Part shown: positions 47,523 through 58,593 of the stretch, one piece after another
How the letters are laid out: every line of letters starts with the position of its first letter
Numbering within the stretch: the first letter of the stretch is position 1
Origin: Podospora bellae-mahoneyi
Taxonomy: Eukaryota > Ascomycota > Sordariomycetes > Sordariales > Podosporaceae
Direction: 5' to 3'
NCBI RefSeq assembly: GCF_035222275.1
Contig: NC_085881.1
Coordinates: 4,154,001 to 4,218,000, forward strand
Length of the DNA: 64,000 nt
The notes under the pieces: model-generated
Database searches by the model: none
What the model was told of the DNA's origin: nothing
Seen by the model: only the letters and a program-made list of their open reading frames with translations
Translations under genes and position numbers: made by a program

Positions 47523-49079
47523 TCACAACCCAACCACCTCCTCCCCCAAAACAGTAAAATGCCCTCCAGCCCCCGTCCACCCAAACCTGACCCCCTCCAA
47601 ACAACCTTTTCTCACACCCACCACCCTCGGCGTCTTGATTTCCTCCTCTTCTCCTCTATGTCCCGTCTGACAGCTAGCATTAAACCCCCAGGTAACCACC
47701 CTCCCATCCACCGTGACAGCGACCCCATGCTCCGCCCCCGCCTCGACCCATCTAATCTTGTCGTTTTCCCCCTCCCCCAGCGGCAAGATCCTCACCGGAC
47801 AGGTCACAATCCTCGCCCTACCCCTCCCATCCCTAACCACAAACTCCTCCTCCCATTTTTGTCCCTTTTGTGCTGTCAACGTGTCGATATCTACCCCCGT
47901 GGCGAAAGAGTCAAGCCTTCCCCAGGAGTAAACACTCCCGTCATCCAACAAGCAAAGGCTATGACTATTTCCCCCGGTTAGATATTTTATTCTTCGGCCG
48001 TTTAGTATCCCCTCTAGGTTGGTAACCCGGGTTGGTGTCGAGATGCATACCCCTCCCCCATCTTCTCCCCGGTTGGAGACGAGGGCTCCTGTTTGGGCGT
48101 AGTTGTCTAATCCCCAAGCCCACACCTCCCCGTTTTCACCAACGGCAAAACTGTGGTCTGGTCCGGCGGCGATGTCGATGATGTTTTTTAGTTTTATTTT
48201 CCTCGGTGTGACTGCGCAGGAGAGAAGAGAATTTCCGCGTTGGGGAAGGCGGCGGCCGAGTTGGCCTTGCTCGCTGCCTAGGCCCCATGTGTAGACTTGG
48301 CCGGTTTTGGTCAGGGCTAGGATGTGGTTACCTCTTGCGGAGATTTTGGTTATGGGTTCAGGCAGGGGGATGGGGAGGGGGGTGCGTTGGATGGCGGTTT
48401 GGGGGGTGAAGAGGGAGACGCCTTGGGAGGAGCGGGTGCAGCCCCAGCCGTAGATTTGGCCGGTGGTGGAGAGGAGGAAGGTGGCGCTGTCGCAGGCGGT
48501 GATTTGGGTCCATCTTGGGGGGTTGATGTTTGGGAAGGGGACGGGGTGGGGGGTGGATTCGAGGGGGTTGTTGTCTGGTTCCGAAGAGGTGGTGGAGGAG
48601 TTGTCGTCGTGGAGGGTGAGGTTTTTGAGGTGTTCTTCCAGCCGGGCGGAGCTGGTGTCTCTTCCCAGGGCACCGTTGTCGTTGACGCCCCAGGTGAGGA
48701 TTTCGTTTGTGGAGGTAAGGGCGGCGCAGTGCATACCGCCAACGGCGAGTTGGACTACTTTGTTTTTGATTGTGGGAAATGATCCCTTTTTAAAGGATTT
48801 CTCGGATGGTGATGGGCAGGAGAGGAAAGGGTTGAGTGTTGGGACTCTGACGTCTCCGACGCGGTGGTTGGGGCCGAGGCCGAGCTCTGCATTGTCGTTG
48901 CTTCCTAGGCAGTAGATTCGAAGGTATGGGGTGTTGGCGGGCTCCTCGTCTTGGGCTGCTTGTTGATGAGGCTGTGTTTTGGGCTTTTTGGAAGGGCGAG
49001 AGGCGTTTGCTGGGCCGGCATAGATGATGGATCGTTTGCGGCTAGATCGTCGGGGTGATGTACGGTCACCGTCCATCAT
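47523..49079 (-). CDS. RCC1-repeat protein, RanGEF (Pim1/Srm1)-type
   Basis: A single exon of 518 residues from the ATG at 49079 (a second ATG follows at once). The N-terminus is basic (RRSSRKRSIIYAGP, SKKPKT) and could be a nuclear localisation signal. Seven RCC1 propeller blades follow, e.g. YCLGSNDNAELGLG, VVQLAVGGMHCAALTSTNE, ILTWGVNDNGALGRDT, HILALTKTGQVYTWGLG, DHSFAVGENGEVWAWGLDNYAQTG, and finally EHGVAVTVDGRVVTWGFN with AGGHFTVL. The order and wording fit the Ran guanine-nucleotide exchange factor, which charges Ran/Gsp1 with GTP in the nucleus for transport and spindle assembly. Some blades are divergent (ITACDSATFLLSTTG), so a RanGEF paralogue is possible. Confidence 0.8.
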   Translation of the reverse strand: MMDGDRTSPRRSSRKRSIIYAGPANASRPSKKPKTQPHQQAAQDEEPANTPYLRIYCLGSNDNAELGLGPNHRVGDVRVPTLNPFLSCPSPSEKSFKKGSFPTIKNKVVQLAVGGMHCAALTSTNEILTWGVNDNGALGRDTSSARLEEHLKNLTLHDDNSSTTSSEPDNNPLESTPHPVPFPNINPPRWTQITACDSATFLLSTTGQIYGWGCTRSSQGVSLFTPQTAIQRTPLPIPLPEPITKISARGNHILALTKTGQVYTWGLGSEQGQLGRRLPQRGNSLLSCAVTPRKIKLKNIIDIAAGPDHSFAVGENGEVWAWGLDNYAQTGALVSNRGEDGGGVCISTPTRVTNLEGILNGRRIKYLTGGNSHSLCLLDDGSVYSWGRLDSFATGVDIDTLTAQKGQKWEEEFVVRDGRGRARIVTCPVRILPLGEGENDKIRWVEAGAEHGVAVTVDGRVVTWGFNASCQTGHRGEEEEIKTPRVVGVRKGCLEGVRFGWTGAGGHFTVLGEEVVGL

Positions 49080-49833
49080 TAGCAACTTGAGGAGGTGGCC
49101 AGTGGTTCACAAGATGGAACCGTGGTGGCGTGAATGTGCTGCTAGAGGGAGACTTCAGTCTGGTGTTTGTGAGTGTGAAGAAAGAGAGAGGTGTGTGTAT
49201 GTTTCATGGTGTTCAATGATCAAGAGGACTGGAAACATACAGGATACCTTAAATATTGCTTAAATTTGATGAGAAAACATTGATTACAAAGACTAGACTC
49301 AAATCTCCCAGGCAAGTAGGCATCCACTGAAAGAGCGAGCATAGAGTGCGATCGTTTGTCTTGTTTGGTTAGGTAGGCGTTCGGATCTACACCATAGTGG
49401 CAGAGCCTCGGACTCAGGGATCAAATATCGGTGTTGAGCACTGATAATATGCTGTAAACGGAATAAGCTGGTACGATGAGGCCCAGATCAAGAACTGAGG
49501 CTCTCCCAGTCTTAAGCAGCGCTCTTTTCACCACACCATTCTGTACATTTTCTAGGTTATTTGATCCCTGTATCATTCGAAGATATTTGAAGTCAATAAA
49601 GCTGACAATCACTGATTACAAAGATAGGAAGGCTGTGTCAAAAAGAAATAGTCAAAAATCAGGCACCCATCCGCCTCCGCCAATGAGCGTCCCCCACTTA
49701 CATGCGCCCATCCTGTTTGGGACTTCATCCAGCAAGGTTGCAGTCACCGAGAAAATTCGAGCCCATCGGTTCGGACAGCTTCTGTAGGTAGGTACCTATC
49801 TGGTAGGTTTGGATGTCTGTCTTTTCATTTTGT
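49080..49833. other. Intergenic, no gene seen
   Basis: 754 bp. A GTAGGTAGGTACCTATC cluster lies near 49786-49802. One 103-codon plus-strand frame has no similarity. Confidence 0.5.
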
Positions 49834-50404
49834 CTACCTAGGGGTCTTAAACGGCTGAGACCAATGACCATAGCACTCGAGCCATCCGTCCTGGTTGGAC
49901 ACAAATTCATCTAATGTTTTCATCAAACCACGCATTAGGACTTCAGAAACATCGTGCTGTCTATGCAGCAGAGAACGGAAACAACTTACTTAGATTGATC
50001 GTCGAGAAGTAACTCTTGAGATTTCCATCCCGGTCTTTGCAACGGCAGCTCATATAGAACGGCGCTTGCATCCCACATTCCACACACGAGTCCGCGTACC
50101 CGCCCGGAACACTGTGAATGAGGGGTCAGTACCCGGGTAAGTACTTGTGGATGTGGCAAAAACCAAAGTAAACATACACCCCGTCCGTCTTGAACAGATT
50201 GCCATTGAAATTCGAGATTCAAGGATTCAGATCCAGCGTTGACCACCTCATGGTGTTGTACGTGGTCTGGCACTGGGCGACCATCCAGCGCTGCTCGACA
50301 ATGAAGAAGGTTCCCGAGCAGCTGCTAAACCAGTGTTGGGCGGTGACATGATCGGCTTCGGCCAGGAATACAGCTGCGGAGCCGAGTATGGTGGATAGTT
50401 TCAT
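49834..50404 (-). pseudogene. Secreted cyanovirin-N-homology (CVNH) protein interrupted by an in-frame TGA
   Basis: Three exons, 50178-50404, 49990-50111 and 49834-49910 (introns 66 and 79 nt, donors GTATGT and GTAAGT), join in one frame of 142 codons. The first exon contains an in-frame TGA at 50219-50221. A signal peptide starts MKLSTILGSAAVFLAEADHV. Two CVNH-like repeats follow. The first has HWFSSCSG, WMVAQCQ and WSTLDLNP-stop-ISNFNGNLF. The second has ADSCVECG, MSCRCKD, STINLNEFVSNQDGWLEC. The LxLNxxxSNxxG pattern on both sides of the stop shows the frame is ancestral. CVNH proteins are small carbohydrate-binding lectins. Everything else, including splice sites and the terminal TAG, looks intact. 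A recent nonsense change is most likely; sequencing error or readthrough are alternatives. Confidence 0.75.
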
Positions 50405-50909
50405 GGTGGGAATTATAGAATGTGGAGGTGGGTGGTAAGTAGTGACCAAAGACAGAGAGCAAGTACGGAGAACATCATCTGGCGGCGTTGTCTCTTATAG
50501 CTGAGCACAATTGTCCAGGAGAGATATCTCATCGAGAACCCTGAGGACTGCCTATTCCACACATGGCACTACAAGAATTTACGACTCGCATCGAGTGGCG
50601 CTTTCACCAACAGCATCATGAGCTTACGCTCGCTAACGATACTTGGCAACGCAGTAGTGTGGTTGATGCAGTGCACTATCTGCCAACAGACATGGAAATG
50701 CTCAAGACGATGCTATTTTGTTGACCCAAACTCTTTCCACCACCACGCGCTCAAGATATCATCAGATACAATGCAGGTGGGACTTCTTCCAGCCGTGATC
50801 CGAATGCCTCCAAGGTCTATCCTGTTCGGAGTGTGGCTGGCAAAGACGTGAACTTTAGAATGAGCTCTCATGTGTCTTCATATGATACAACTCTACTCAC
50901 TATACAAAT
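50405..50909. other. Intergenic, no gene seen
   Basis: 505 bp between the CVNH start and the 3' end of the hydrolase gene, with only short frames. Confidence 0.5.
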
Positions 50910-52555
50910 CTACTCTTGCTGCCCAGGTGCCTCCTCCCCATACACCCAAGTCAAACCCTTCTTGCCCTCCTTTGTCTTCCTCAACAGAATTTCGCTCACA
51001 ACCACCTCAACACCCTGCTTCTGCCTCCTCTCCCTAACAAAATGCTCCAACACCTCCGCTCTGTTCTTGACCTTGCCCTCGGCCACCTTCTGCTCCACCT
51101 CCTGCTCGGTAGGCACGCCAAAGTTCTTGAAAGGATACTTGTCGTACGTCTCCTCGCTCAACAGCTTAAACTTCGGCCCCTTATCATCCACCAAAAAGAA
51201 GGAACCCACCAGCTCCTTCCAATCCTTCTTCTCAGCAAACCTCTCCAGGCTCGCCGGCTGCCACATCGGAACCCTCCTCGGCTTCTCCACCAACTTAGCC
51301 GTAACCCCTTCGTTAAAATCAGGATAAGACATAAACTTAGTCGCAATCGAATGCTCCCTCTTGAACGCCTCAGCAATACTCCACGTCTTCCCAATCCTCA
51401 TCTGCTTCAACGTAACATGCACCGACGTCGGGCTCCTCAAATGCAACGTGTTCAGCGTCTTCGTCGCCCACTCCCCCGTAACCTCATTTTTCTCCTCCTC
51501 CTTCAAAGCCTGCATAATCTCATCCACCGTGTCAAACCCAAAACACCTATCAATCGCCCTCCTCACCTCCCCCGCAACCGCCATCGGCTCCTCCCACGGC
51601 AGTCCCGTGACAAACTCCTCAATAGTATCATTCACAACCTCCAACCTCCTGCTCATCTGGTCATAGTCCTTAAACCTCAACTCGGCCAGCCTGCTCTCCA
51701 GCGCGTTCAAGCTCGAGCTGTGCAGATAATGCGTCGCAACCCCCGCATAAAAAGCATTCACCCCCTTCAACTGCCCGCTCGTCAGCGCCAACCAAGTCCC
51801 CACCTCCCCCGCCATCCTCGGCAGGAAAAAACTCGCGCCCACGTCGGGAAAAAACCCAATTGTGGTCTCCGGCATAGAAAACACCGTGTTCTCGGTGGCG
51901 ATTCTAAAAGGGGCATGAATGCTCAATCCAACACCACCGCCCATGGTGAACCCGTCCATGAAGGCGATGTATGGCTTGTTGTACGTGGCGATCAGATGGT
52001 TGAGCTTGTACTCTTGGGCAAAGTAGGCAGCCGACTTCGCAGGGCCATCAATGGTAGGGTCTCGGTTCCATTCGACGAGTTGCTGGACGTCACCACCCGC
52101 GCAAAAGCCCTTTCGGCCGGCACCTTTGATGACGATGACGTTGGCCATGTCGGATTTGGACCACTCGAGGAGGCGGGGGGCGATTTTCCGGATCATGGAC
52201 CCGTTGAGGGCGTTGAGCTTGTTGGGGCGGTTGAGCTCGATGGTGCGGAGGCCATAGAGGGATTGGAAGAGGACGTCTTCGGGGTCGTCGTTGGGGCAGG
52301 GTATGAAGTGGGCGAAGGAGGAGGAGGACATCTGGGAGGTGGGTTATTAGTTTACCAGAATAGTGGTAGTGGTGGTGGTGGTGTCGACACTCAGACGAAG
52401 GGAGGAGAATGTACCATTCGTGATTGTGGTTGCTGCTGAGGCAGCAGCTTAGCTCTGAGGGGCATGGCGGCGGCGGCTCTGAAGATGGAGGAGCTTGGTC
52501 TGGCGGCAGCGCGACATGGAGCCGCTGCTCTGGCAAGAATCGCCTGGGGAAACAT
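50910..52555 (-). CDS. 3-hydroxyisobutyryl-CoA hydrolase, mitochondrial (HIBCH / Ehd3)
   Basis: Exons 52415-52555 and 50910-52331 (83-nt intron with a GTGG repeat) encode 520 residues. Exon 1 is an Arg/Ala/Ser-rich mitochondrial presequence (MFPQAILARAAAPCRAAARP). Exon 2 opens with MSSSSFAHFIP and has the crotonase fold: TIELNRPNKLNALN, GFCAGGDVQQLVEW, MDGFTMGGGVGLS near residue 176, and FSMPETTIGFFPDVGASFFL near 197-216. HIBCH hydrolyses 3-hydroxyisobutyryl-CoA in valine breakdown. Residues expected for catalysis (the GGG oxyanion glycines, Glu of PETTIG and Asp of PDVG) are all present. The C-terminal ~170 residues are the family's extra helical domain. A 507-codon antisense frame covers the gene but is a mirror effect. 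Confidence 0.94.
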
Positions 52556-52916
52556 TTAAAATTTAAGTAAAGGCGATTGCCCTCTGGCGGTGGACTATGA
52601 CGGGGGGGAATCTAGAGTGATAACTGTGCCAACGCCTTTTCTCCCTCGGTTCGGTTCTTCGGTCGTCGTCGTCAAGCTTTCTTCCAACAACCACAGCTTT
52701 TTGCCAATTGATGACCCGAAGCTGCCCGCGCAAAGCTCAAGCAAGTGTTTCTTTCGGGCCAGGGGCCCCGGTCAAAAGGTGACGTCGGATGAATTTTTCC
52801 GCTAACAGCTGGTGGCCAGCTGCCCCTCACTTACAAGCACATCACTTTCTCTTTTTGGACAGTTTCTTCTTATCAATTGTTCATGATGATTTCATACACT
52901 CAATGTCCCTGGAAAT
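52556..52916. other. Intergenic, no gene seen
   Basis: 361 bp between the hydrolase start and the 3' end of the dihydroxyacetone kinase gene. No gene seen. Confidence 0.5.
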
Positions 52917-55199
52917 TCAAAGCTTCTCCCACCCGTTCGAATCCTCCTCCAGCTTTTTGATCCCAGCCAAGCCCTGGAAGAAGCTCGCCAAGCCCCAAGC
53001 ACCTGGGTCAGGAACTTCCTCAAACCCAGAACCGCCAATGTAGACGGTCCTTCCCAGACTGGCCTTCATCCCCTTGGTGCCCTCAGCACCAGCAACTGCT
53101 GCCTCTGCCGCCTTCTTAACATCTCCTGTCTCCTCAAGAGTGTTGACAAACGGATATAGAGCATCCACAAGTGTGCGATCTCCAGGCCGAGCTGGTGTGT
53201 ATTTTGAGAGAGCTTCACAGCTTTGGCGAAGTGCGGCAGCCCAAACCTTGGCTGATGCCTCCTTTTCGCTTTGTGATGTTGTTCTCAAAGCAGCAACAAG
53301 AGCGTTGAGAAAGATGGCGTACAAGGCTCCAGATGTGCCGTCCATTTCCATCTCGACCACTGGGATGATGTTGGCAAGGTCTATCACAACGTCGCCAGTC
53401 AAGGGCTTGCTCGAGAGGTGGCGCAAGATGGCTGTTGCTGTTAGCGCAATGTTTCAACGTCAAGAAATGGCGATAAACTAACCTTCAGCACCCCTCTTGA
53501 GACCAATACCGCAGTCTCCATCACCAACAATAGTATCATACCGCGTCACATCAGGTTCCGCCGCAACCACCGCCTCCAACCCCCGAGTGAGCACCTCCTG
53601 AGCAGCCTTCGCATCGACCCTCAACCCACTCTCGCCTACCTCCTCCCCATTCGATGCATCCTCCTCCCTCGTAGCCTGATTCCTCTCCTCCCAAGTCAAC
53701 TTCGATATCTGCGCCGGCCACCCTGTAGCCTCACACTCATCATCCAACAACTCAATCATCCCCGGTCCCCCGATATCCGTATTCACCACATTCAACAAAC
53801 TAACACTAAACCCCAACCCATTCAAGCTCGTCATATATGTCCCACTCAACACCCTCACCGGCTTGATATTCCAGTCCTCACCCAACTGCTTCACCACCTC
53901 AGCCACAATCCCTCCCAATTCCAGTACACTCACCCCACCCAAGTTATTCACCAACAAAACCACCTCATTCGAATTGACATTCACAAAACCCCTCTCCTTG
54001 TCATTCCTATCCAGCATCATCCGCAGCATCTTTCCCACCAATCGCTTCAGTTCCATTTTCTCCCTCCCCACCCCGGCCTCATTATGGATCCCCATCCCAA
54101 TCTCAACCTCATCCTCCCCCAACTTCTCCCCCTCCTCCTCCTTATTCACCGCCCGTCCCGGTACATGGACCCGCCCAAGACTAGCCCCAACACTAACCAA
54201 ATTCCCCGCCACCAACCTCGCCACCTTTGCAACCTCGTCAAGTTTATATCCCCTCTTCGCCAACGCACCCGCAATCTTGACCACCAAGACCGTTCCCGCC
54301 ACTCCTCGTCTCCCAACCTTCCCACCCTTTGTCCTCCCCACAGCGGCATCATCCCCCACAATCACCATCTCAACTCTCTTCCCAGCAGCCTTGGCCTTCT
54401 CGACAGCGAGCCCAAAATTGAGGACATCGCCCGTGTAATTCATGACAGTTACCAAGGTTTCGGAACTGGGGGGCAGGCGGGAGAAGAGGCAAGTGCGGAT
54501 TTGCTCTGCGGAGGGGGAGGCAAAGATTGTGCCTGATACGGCGGCGGATAAGAGGCCGGTGCCGACGAAGCCGGAGAAGGAGGGTTCATGGCCTGCGCCG
54601 CCGCCCGAGACGAGATGGACGCGTTGGGAGGAGGATTTGGAGGAGGGGCGGAGGTAAAGGATTTTGTTTTGGGAGTCGAGGGCTAGGGAGGGGTTGGTGA
54701 GGGTTTGGGAGTGGAGGGAGGTGAGGAGGAGGTGGGGGGGGTTGGGGTCGAAGTGTTTGGAGGACATGGTGGGGGTTGTTGGTTCAGGTGTAATGGGTGG
54801 TGGTGTTGGCTTTTCGTCAGCAACCAGTGGTGAAGGTGGTGACACTGGGCCGTGTTGAGGTGGTGAAGATAAGCTGTGGTATGGTGGTGGTGGTATCGAG
54901 GGTGAGTGAGCAGTTGAATGTGTCGGGGAAGGCGGTATCAAAGCAAGGGGCTCGTCCTCGGAGTCGCTTGCCGAGTTATGGTAAGAAGTTTCGTCTTCAG
55001 ATGCCGACAACGTCACAAGACGAGGAGGAAAGCGAGGAACCTCCCTTTTCGCGGTATACTCCCTTTCAATCTCTCGATGTCGACGTTGTAAAGCAGCCAA
55101 ACTGTGATGTAACAGCCAGAACGGAAGCCTGCATAAGAAAACGACTATATCGTAAAGTAATCGGATGTAAACCTTGGGATGCAAGGAGGAAGGTGGCAT
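52917..55199 (-). CDS. Dihydroxyacetone kinase (DAK) with 144-residue N-terminal extension
   Basis: Exons 53483-55199 and 52917-53431 (51-nt intron) encode 743 residues. From MSSKHFDPNP (ATG 54767) the remaining 599 residues match the usual length of fungal DAK. The DhaK domain has VSGGGAGHEPSFSGFVG and FASPSAEQ, with the Dha-binding His in IGMGIHNEAG near residue 369. The DhaL kinase domain has VGDGDCGIGL near 562 and, after the splice, MDGTSGALYAIFL. The enzyme phosphorylates dihydroxyacetone with ATP in glycerol/methanol-type carbon use and DHA detoxification. The upstream 144 codons carry no stop. They begin MPPSSLHPKV, followed by a hydrophobic YDIVVFLCRLPFWLLHHSL segment and a long Pro/Ser-rich linker. 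A membrane-tethered form is inferred; initiation at 54767 would give the soluble enzyme. Confidence 0.9.
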
Positions 55200-55846
55200 C
55201 AGATCAGTAGCCGAGAAAAATAAAAATAAAAAGTAGGGGTCCTTTAATTAAACCCAGTTCGGGAGAGCTTGCCCGGCCGTTGGGAAAACGGATGAACCAA
55301 AGCTGGACCTATCTTGGCCGATGAGGTAGTTGGTGGGGGTTGTTGTTGAACTGTGGGGCACGACGTCACCTTCTCCTAGCCTTACTCGCGGCTAACAGAC
55401 TCCGGCCCGAGTGAGTTTCTTTCTGGTATATAAAAACGTCCGAACGGTGAGAGGTGTGTCAGCTGTTTTGGTCTTGGTTTGAGGGAAAAGTTTTAGGAGT
55501 GCCGGCAATTATTTTGATGTTCTAGAATTATAATGAGAGTAGGAAGATATTCCGGAAAGCCCAACATCTTTGGTTGCGGCCTGATGAAAGTTGATTGATT
55601 GGCTTTTAATGCAAGGTACAGCAAGTGTGGCAACAATATATCTCCTGCTTTTTCTTGGAATACATGGACCAATAATAAGCTGTCTTCGTTTCTTTCTTTT
55701 GCTACACAGACGACCAAAAAGGGGTATTTACAAAACGAGCAAAAAAGCCAACCCATGTACAACTCAGTTAATTACCTCTCACATCCAACCCTCTCTCTCT
55801 ATCACCATGTTTTGTCTATTCCCGCTATAATATTGAGAAAAACCTT
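55200..55846. other. Intergenic, contains an orphan TATA-like site
   Basis: 647 bp. TATATAAAAA at about 55427-55436 on the plus strand is not followed by a recognised plus-strand gene. On the minus strand it would lie about 230 bp upstream of the kinase start. No gene was seen. Confidence 0.4.
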
Positions 55847-58593
55847 TCATATCCCCAACCCCCTCACACACCCCCAAAGCACAACCGGCACAACAACATT
55901 ATCATTCCCCCCCGTCAACACCGCCTCCGTCAAGCTCGCCAGTACCGAACAAACCCCCATCCTCGGCGCCTTCTCCCTCCCCCACTCCCTATACAACCTC
56001 CCAACATCCAACACCCCCATCAAACTCTCATGCCCTCCACCACCACCACCACCTCCTCCTTTTCCTCCAGTCGTCACAGTCTCCCACCCCCCCAACCTCA
56101 ACCACCCCCCTCCAACCCCCAACCCCAAAAACACCGCCCCCGCAAACGCCACACTCCCCTCAATACTCTTCCCCCCTCCCCAAAGCCACTTCCTATGCCC
56201 CCACCTCCTCCCAATCAAACTAGCAGCCGCATCTCCCAACCCAACACACACAACGCCGCTCACCATCGCCAATTCCCTTTCCCTCACCTCCCACCCCCTA
56301 ACATACCCCTCCCCCTCCCTCCCAAGACCAGCAAGCGACAGCCACAACGGAATAGCACAGCCAATCAGCAAAAAAATATGGCTAATCACCACCGGCCCCC
56401 TCAAATCCCTCCCATCCACATACGGAGTGAGGAATTTCGCAATCGGTCCCGACAAAGGCGGCAGCTGACTCGCTCTGATCAGGTCCAGAAGTAGAAATAT
56501 CGCTAGCATGAGTGACAACGCCAAAGCGATGTACGTAGGGTCGATGTAAATCGTAGGCAAGAACATAGCCACCATCATAAAGTGAAACACCTTTCTTCTC
56601 GTGTCCACCTCGCAGACTGGTGATAGACTAAAGACTATGGCGAGGCCAAACGCAATGATCGTCAGCCAGTAGCCGGAGAGAACAAGTCTCGTGTTGGCTT
56701 CTCCAAACGAAAACTGGCGGAGGTGTTGGATCCAGCCCGAGGAGCATTGGACGTCAGAAGACTCGAGACGAAAAGGGAGGCAGATCCATTTTTCTAGGTC
56801 GTGCTGCACCACCTGGAAGCGGAACTGTGAGAGCCCGCCAAAGAGATAACCCAACGCCCAGCCTATCGGTTCGTTGCCGTCTAGGGCGTAGTACTGGACG
56901 TAGGTCCGGATGCCGAGGAAGATGATGAGGATGATGCTCGTGAGGACGTAGCTCGAGTACATCCACTTGCGTAGGGTGGCTTGCTTATGGGTGAGAGAAA
57001 AGAAGGCGCGCACGCTCGAGGACGCAGAACGTTTGCGGCGGCCGGACGGTGTGCTGCTTTTTGAGCGTGGGCCGGGCTTTCCCGTGGAAGGGAGAGTGTG
57101 CCTCCGAGGTACGCTTTGGCTAGCAGATGGCTTGGCAAAGCTGAGCTTAACAGCACTGGATGGAGCGTCAGGGGTTGGGGGGGGCACGACTTCGTTTTCG
57201 CTGAAGCTGTCTGCCCGGAGGGTGGTGGGCTTGGTGGTAAGCTCTCGATTTGTAGACTGAGCCGAGTCGGAGAACGTGTTCGTGAACTCCCCTGTAGACG
57301 ATCGCTGCCGGCGGGCGTTTGGTGATGACAGCATCCGTTTTAGCTGCCCGAATCCAAAGCCCCCTTTCGACGGTATCTCGCTCCTCTTGAACCGCCACTT
57401 TGGCACACGGGCCAGAGAGATCCCCCATTGAATGACCTGACCGCTAAGAACCATGAGACCAATACCGCCTCCCCATAAAACAGCCTGCAAAATAACTGCC
57501 TGGGGAGAGGTTGCTAGCAGTAGTAGGTTTATGAGTGCCACCGACAGCAGTTGGAGCTCGGCTGCCAAAAGACTGGTCGTGGTAAGATGGTGCAAGATAA
57601 GACACAAAGTCTGGTGTAATGGATACAGCAGGACCAACACTTCAGCTGACATCTCTCCCTGCTGGGATCCTGGGGTTGTTGCCATGAGTCTGTCCAGAAA
57701 CAGCGGAGCGCACGAGAACAGCCAGTGACTCGAGCTGAGGCTCTCCCAATACCGCGAACCCGGGAACAGAGCCCTGGGCAATGCTGCTATGCCGAGAACC
57801 AAATTTGGCAATACGACACCCTTCACATTTTGTGCCACCAAAAAGGATATTAGAACTGGCGTAATGAATGGATAGAGAAGTGGTGCTGGATCGAACGCTG
57901 CCGGAACACGAATCGGCAAAGCCTTGGACGGCGTGCCACGACGGTAAGCCCATAGGGCCAGTCTCAGCGGATACAAAGCAGCTAATCCAAGCAGCATCGC
58001 TATTACAGCAAGAACTTCTGCGGCCACTCTGTTAGCCGGGAGTTACAATATCTGAATCTATTAGGGTACATACTCTTGCCGTATATCCTGACATAAGGTT
58101 GAGCGTCTGGGTTCAAAACCACGATGCCCCCTTGGAAGCCAAGCAACAACACTTCAGCTATTCTTCGTGTTACTTCCTTGCGCCGGCGCACTCTTTCTGC
58201 GGCGACCCTCTTTTCGCCATGGTTTATACCCAACGCCGTCATCCTGCCCTCCTCCTCCAGAACTGCCGGCGAGAGCCAGGGCGTGGATGTTCCGGAAAGT
58301 GGTTCATTCTTTCCGCGAAGGCCTTTATGTAGCCTTACTTTTGGTGCGGGCAGACCCTTGAGGAAATGTTCATCGTCGGCTTCGGTCCCGCTGTCGCTCG
58401 GTGGTGTTGAGTCCTTGCCAAGGGAGGGAAACGGCTCGTGGCTCGGAATCAGGCAATCTGACGGTTCTAATAGCTCGAAGCTCTGACGGTGGTAAGGATG
58501 AGGGGACCGAGAGAGGACCCTCAAGGTGTCGAGATCGTCGTCCGCATTTTCAGCGGCGGTTTGGTTTGGTGGGGGTTGCAACTGCTCAGGCAT
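55847..58593 (-). CDS. SEC59: Dolichol kinase (Sec59 type)
   Basis: Exons 58074-58593 and 55847-58026 (47-nt intron with acceptor ...CAGAG) encode 899 residues. Dolichol kinase uses CTP to phosphorylate dolichol in the ER, supplying the carrier for N-glycosylation, O-mannosylation and GPI anchors. The C-terminal half has many membrane segments and the polyprenol kinase motifs VGLGDAAASLIGRRWG near residue 767, GGGKSIEGSVAF near 793 and TGGNDNVVVPV near 883. The first ~170 residues are hydrophilic and Pro/Ser-rich, and a Ser/Arg-rich cytosolic loop (GRRKRSASSSVR) interrupts the membrane part. Both are additions compared with yeast Sec59 (about 520 residues). The start is the first ATG (MPEQLQPPP); the frame upstream opens only from TTG. 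Confidence 0.88.

Noticed and set aside
50916-52439. 507-codon open frame on the plus strand
   Set aside because: It is antisense to the hydrolase gene throughout. Its Arg/Pro/Leu-rich composition is the mirror of the real codons, and it shows no motifs.
55599-56468. 289-codon plus-strand frame, Pro/Thr-rich
   Set aside because: Antisense to the dolichol kinase C-terminus, whose motifs are clear. Low-complexity mirror product.
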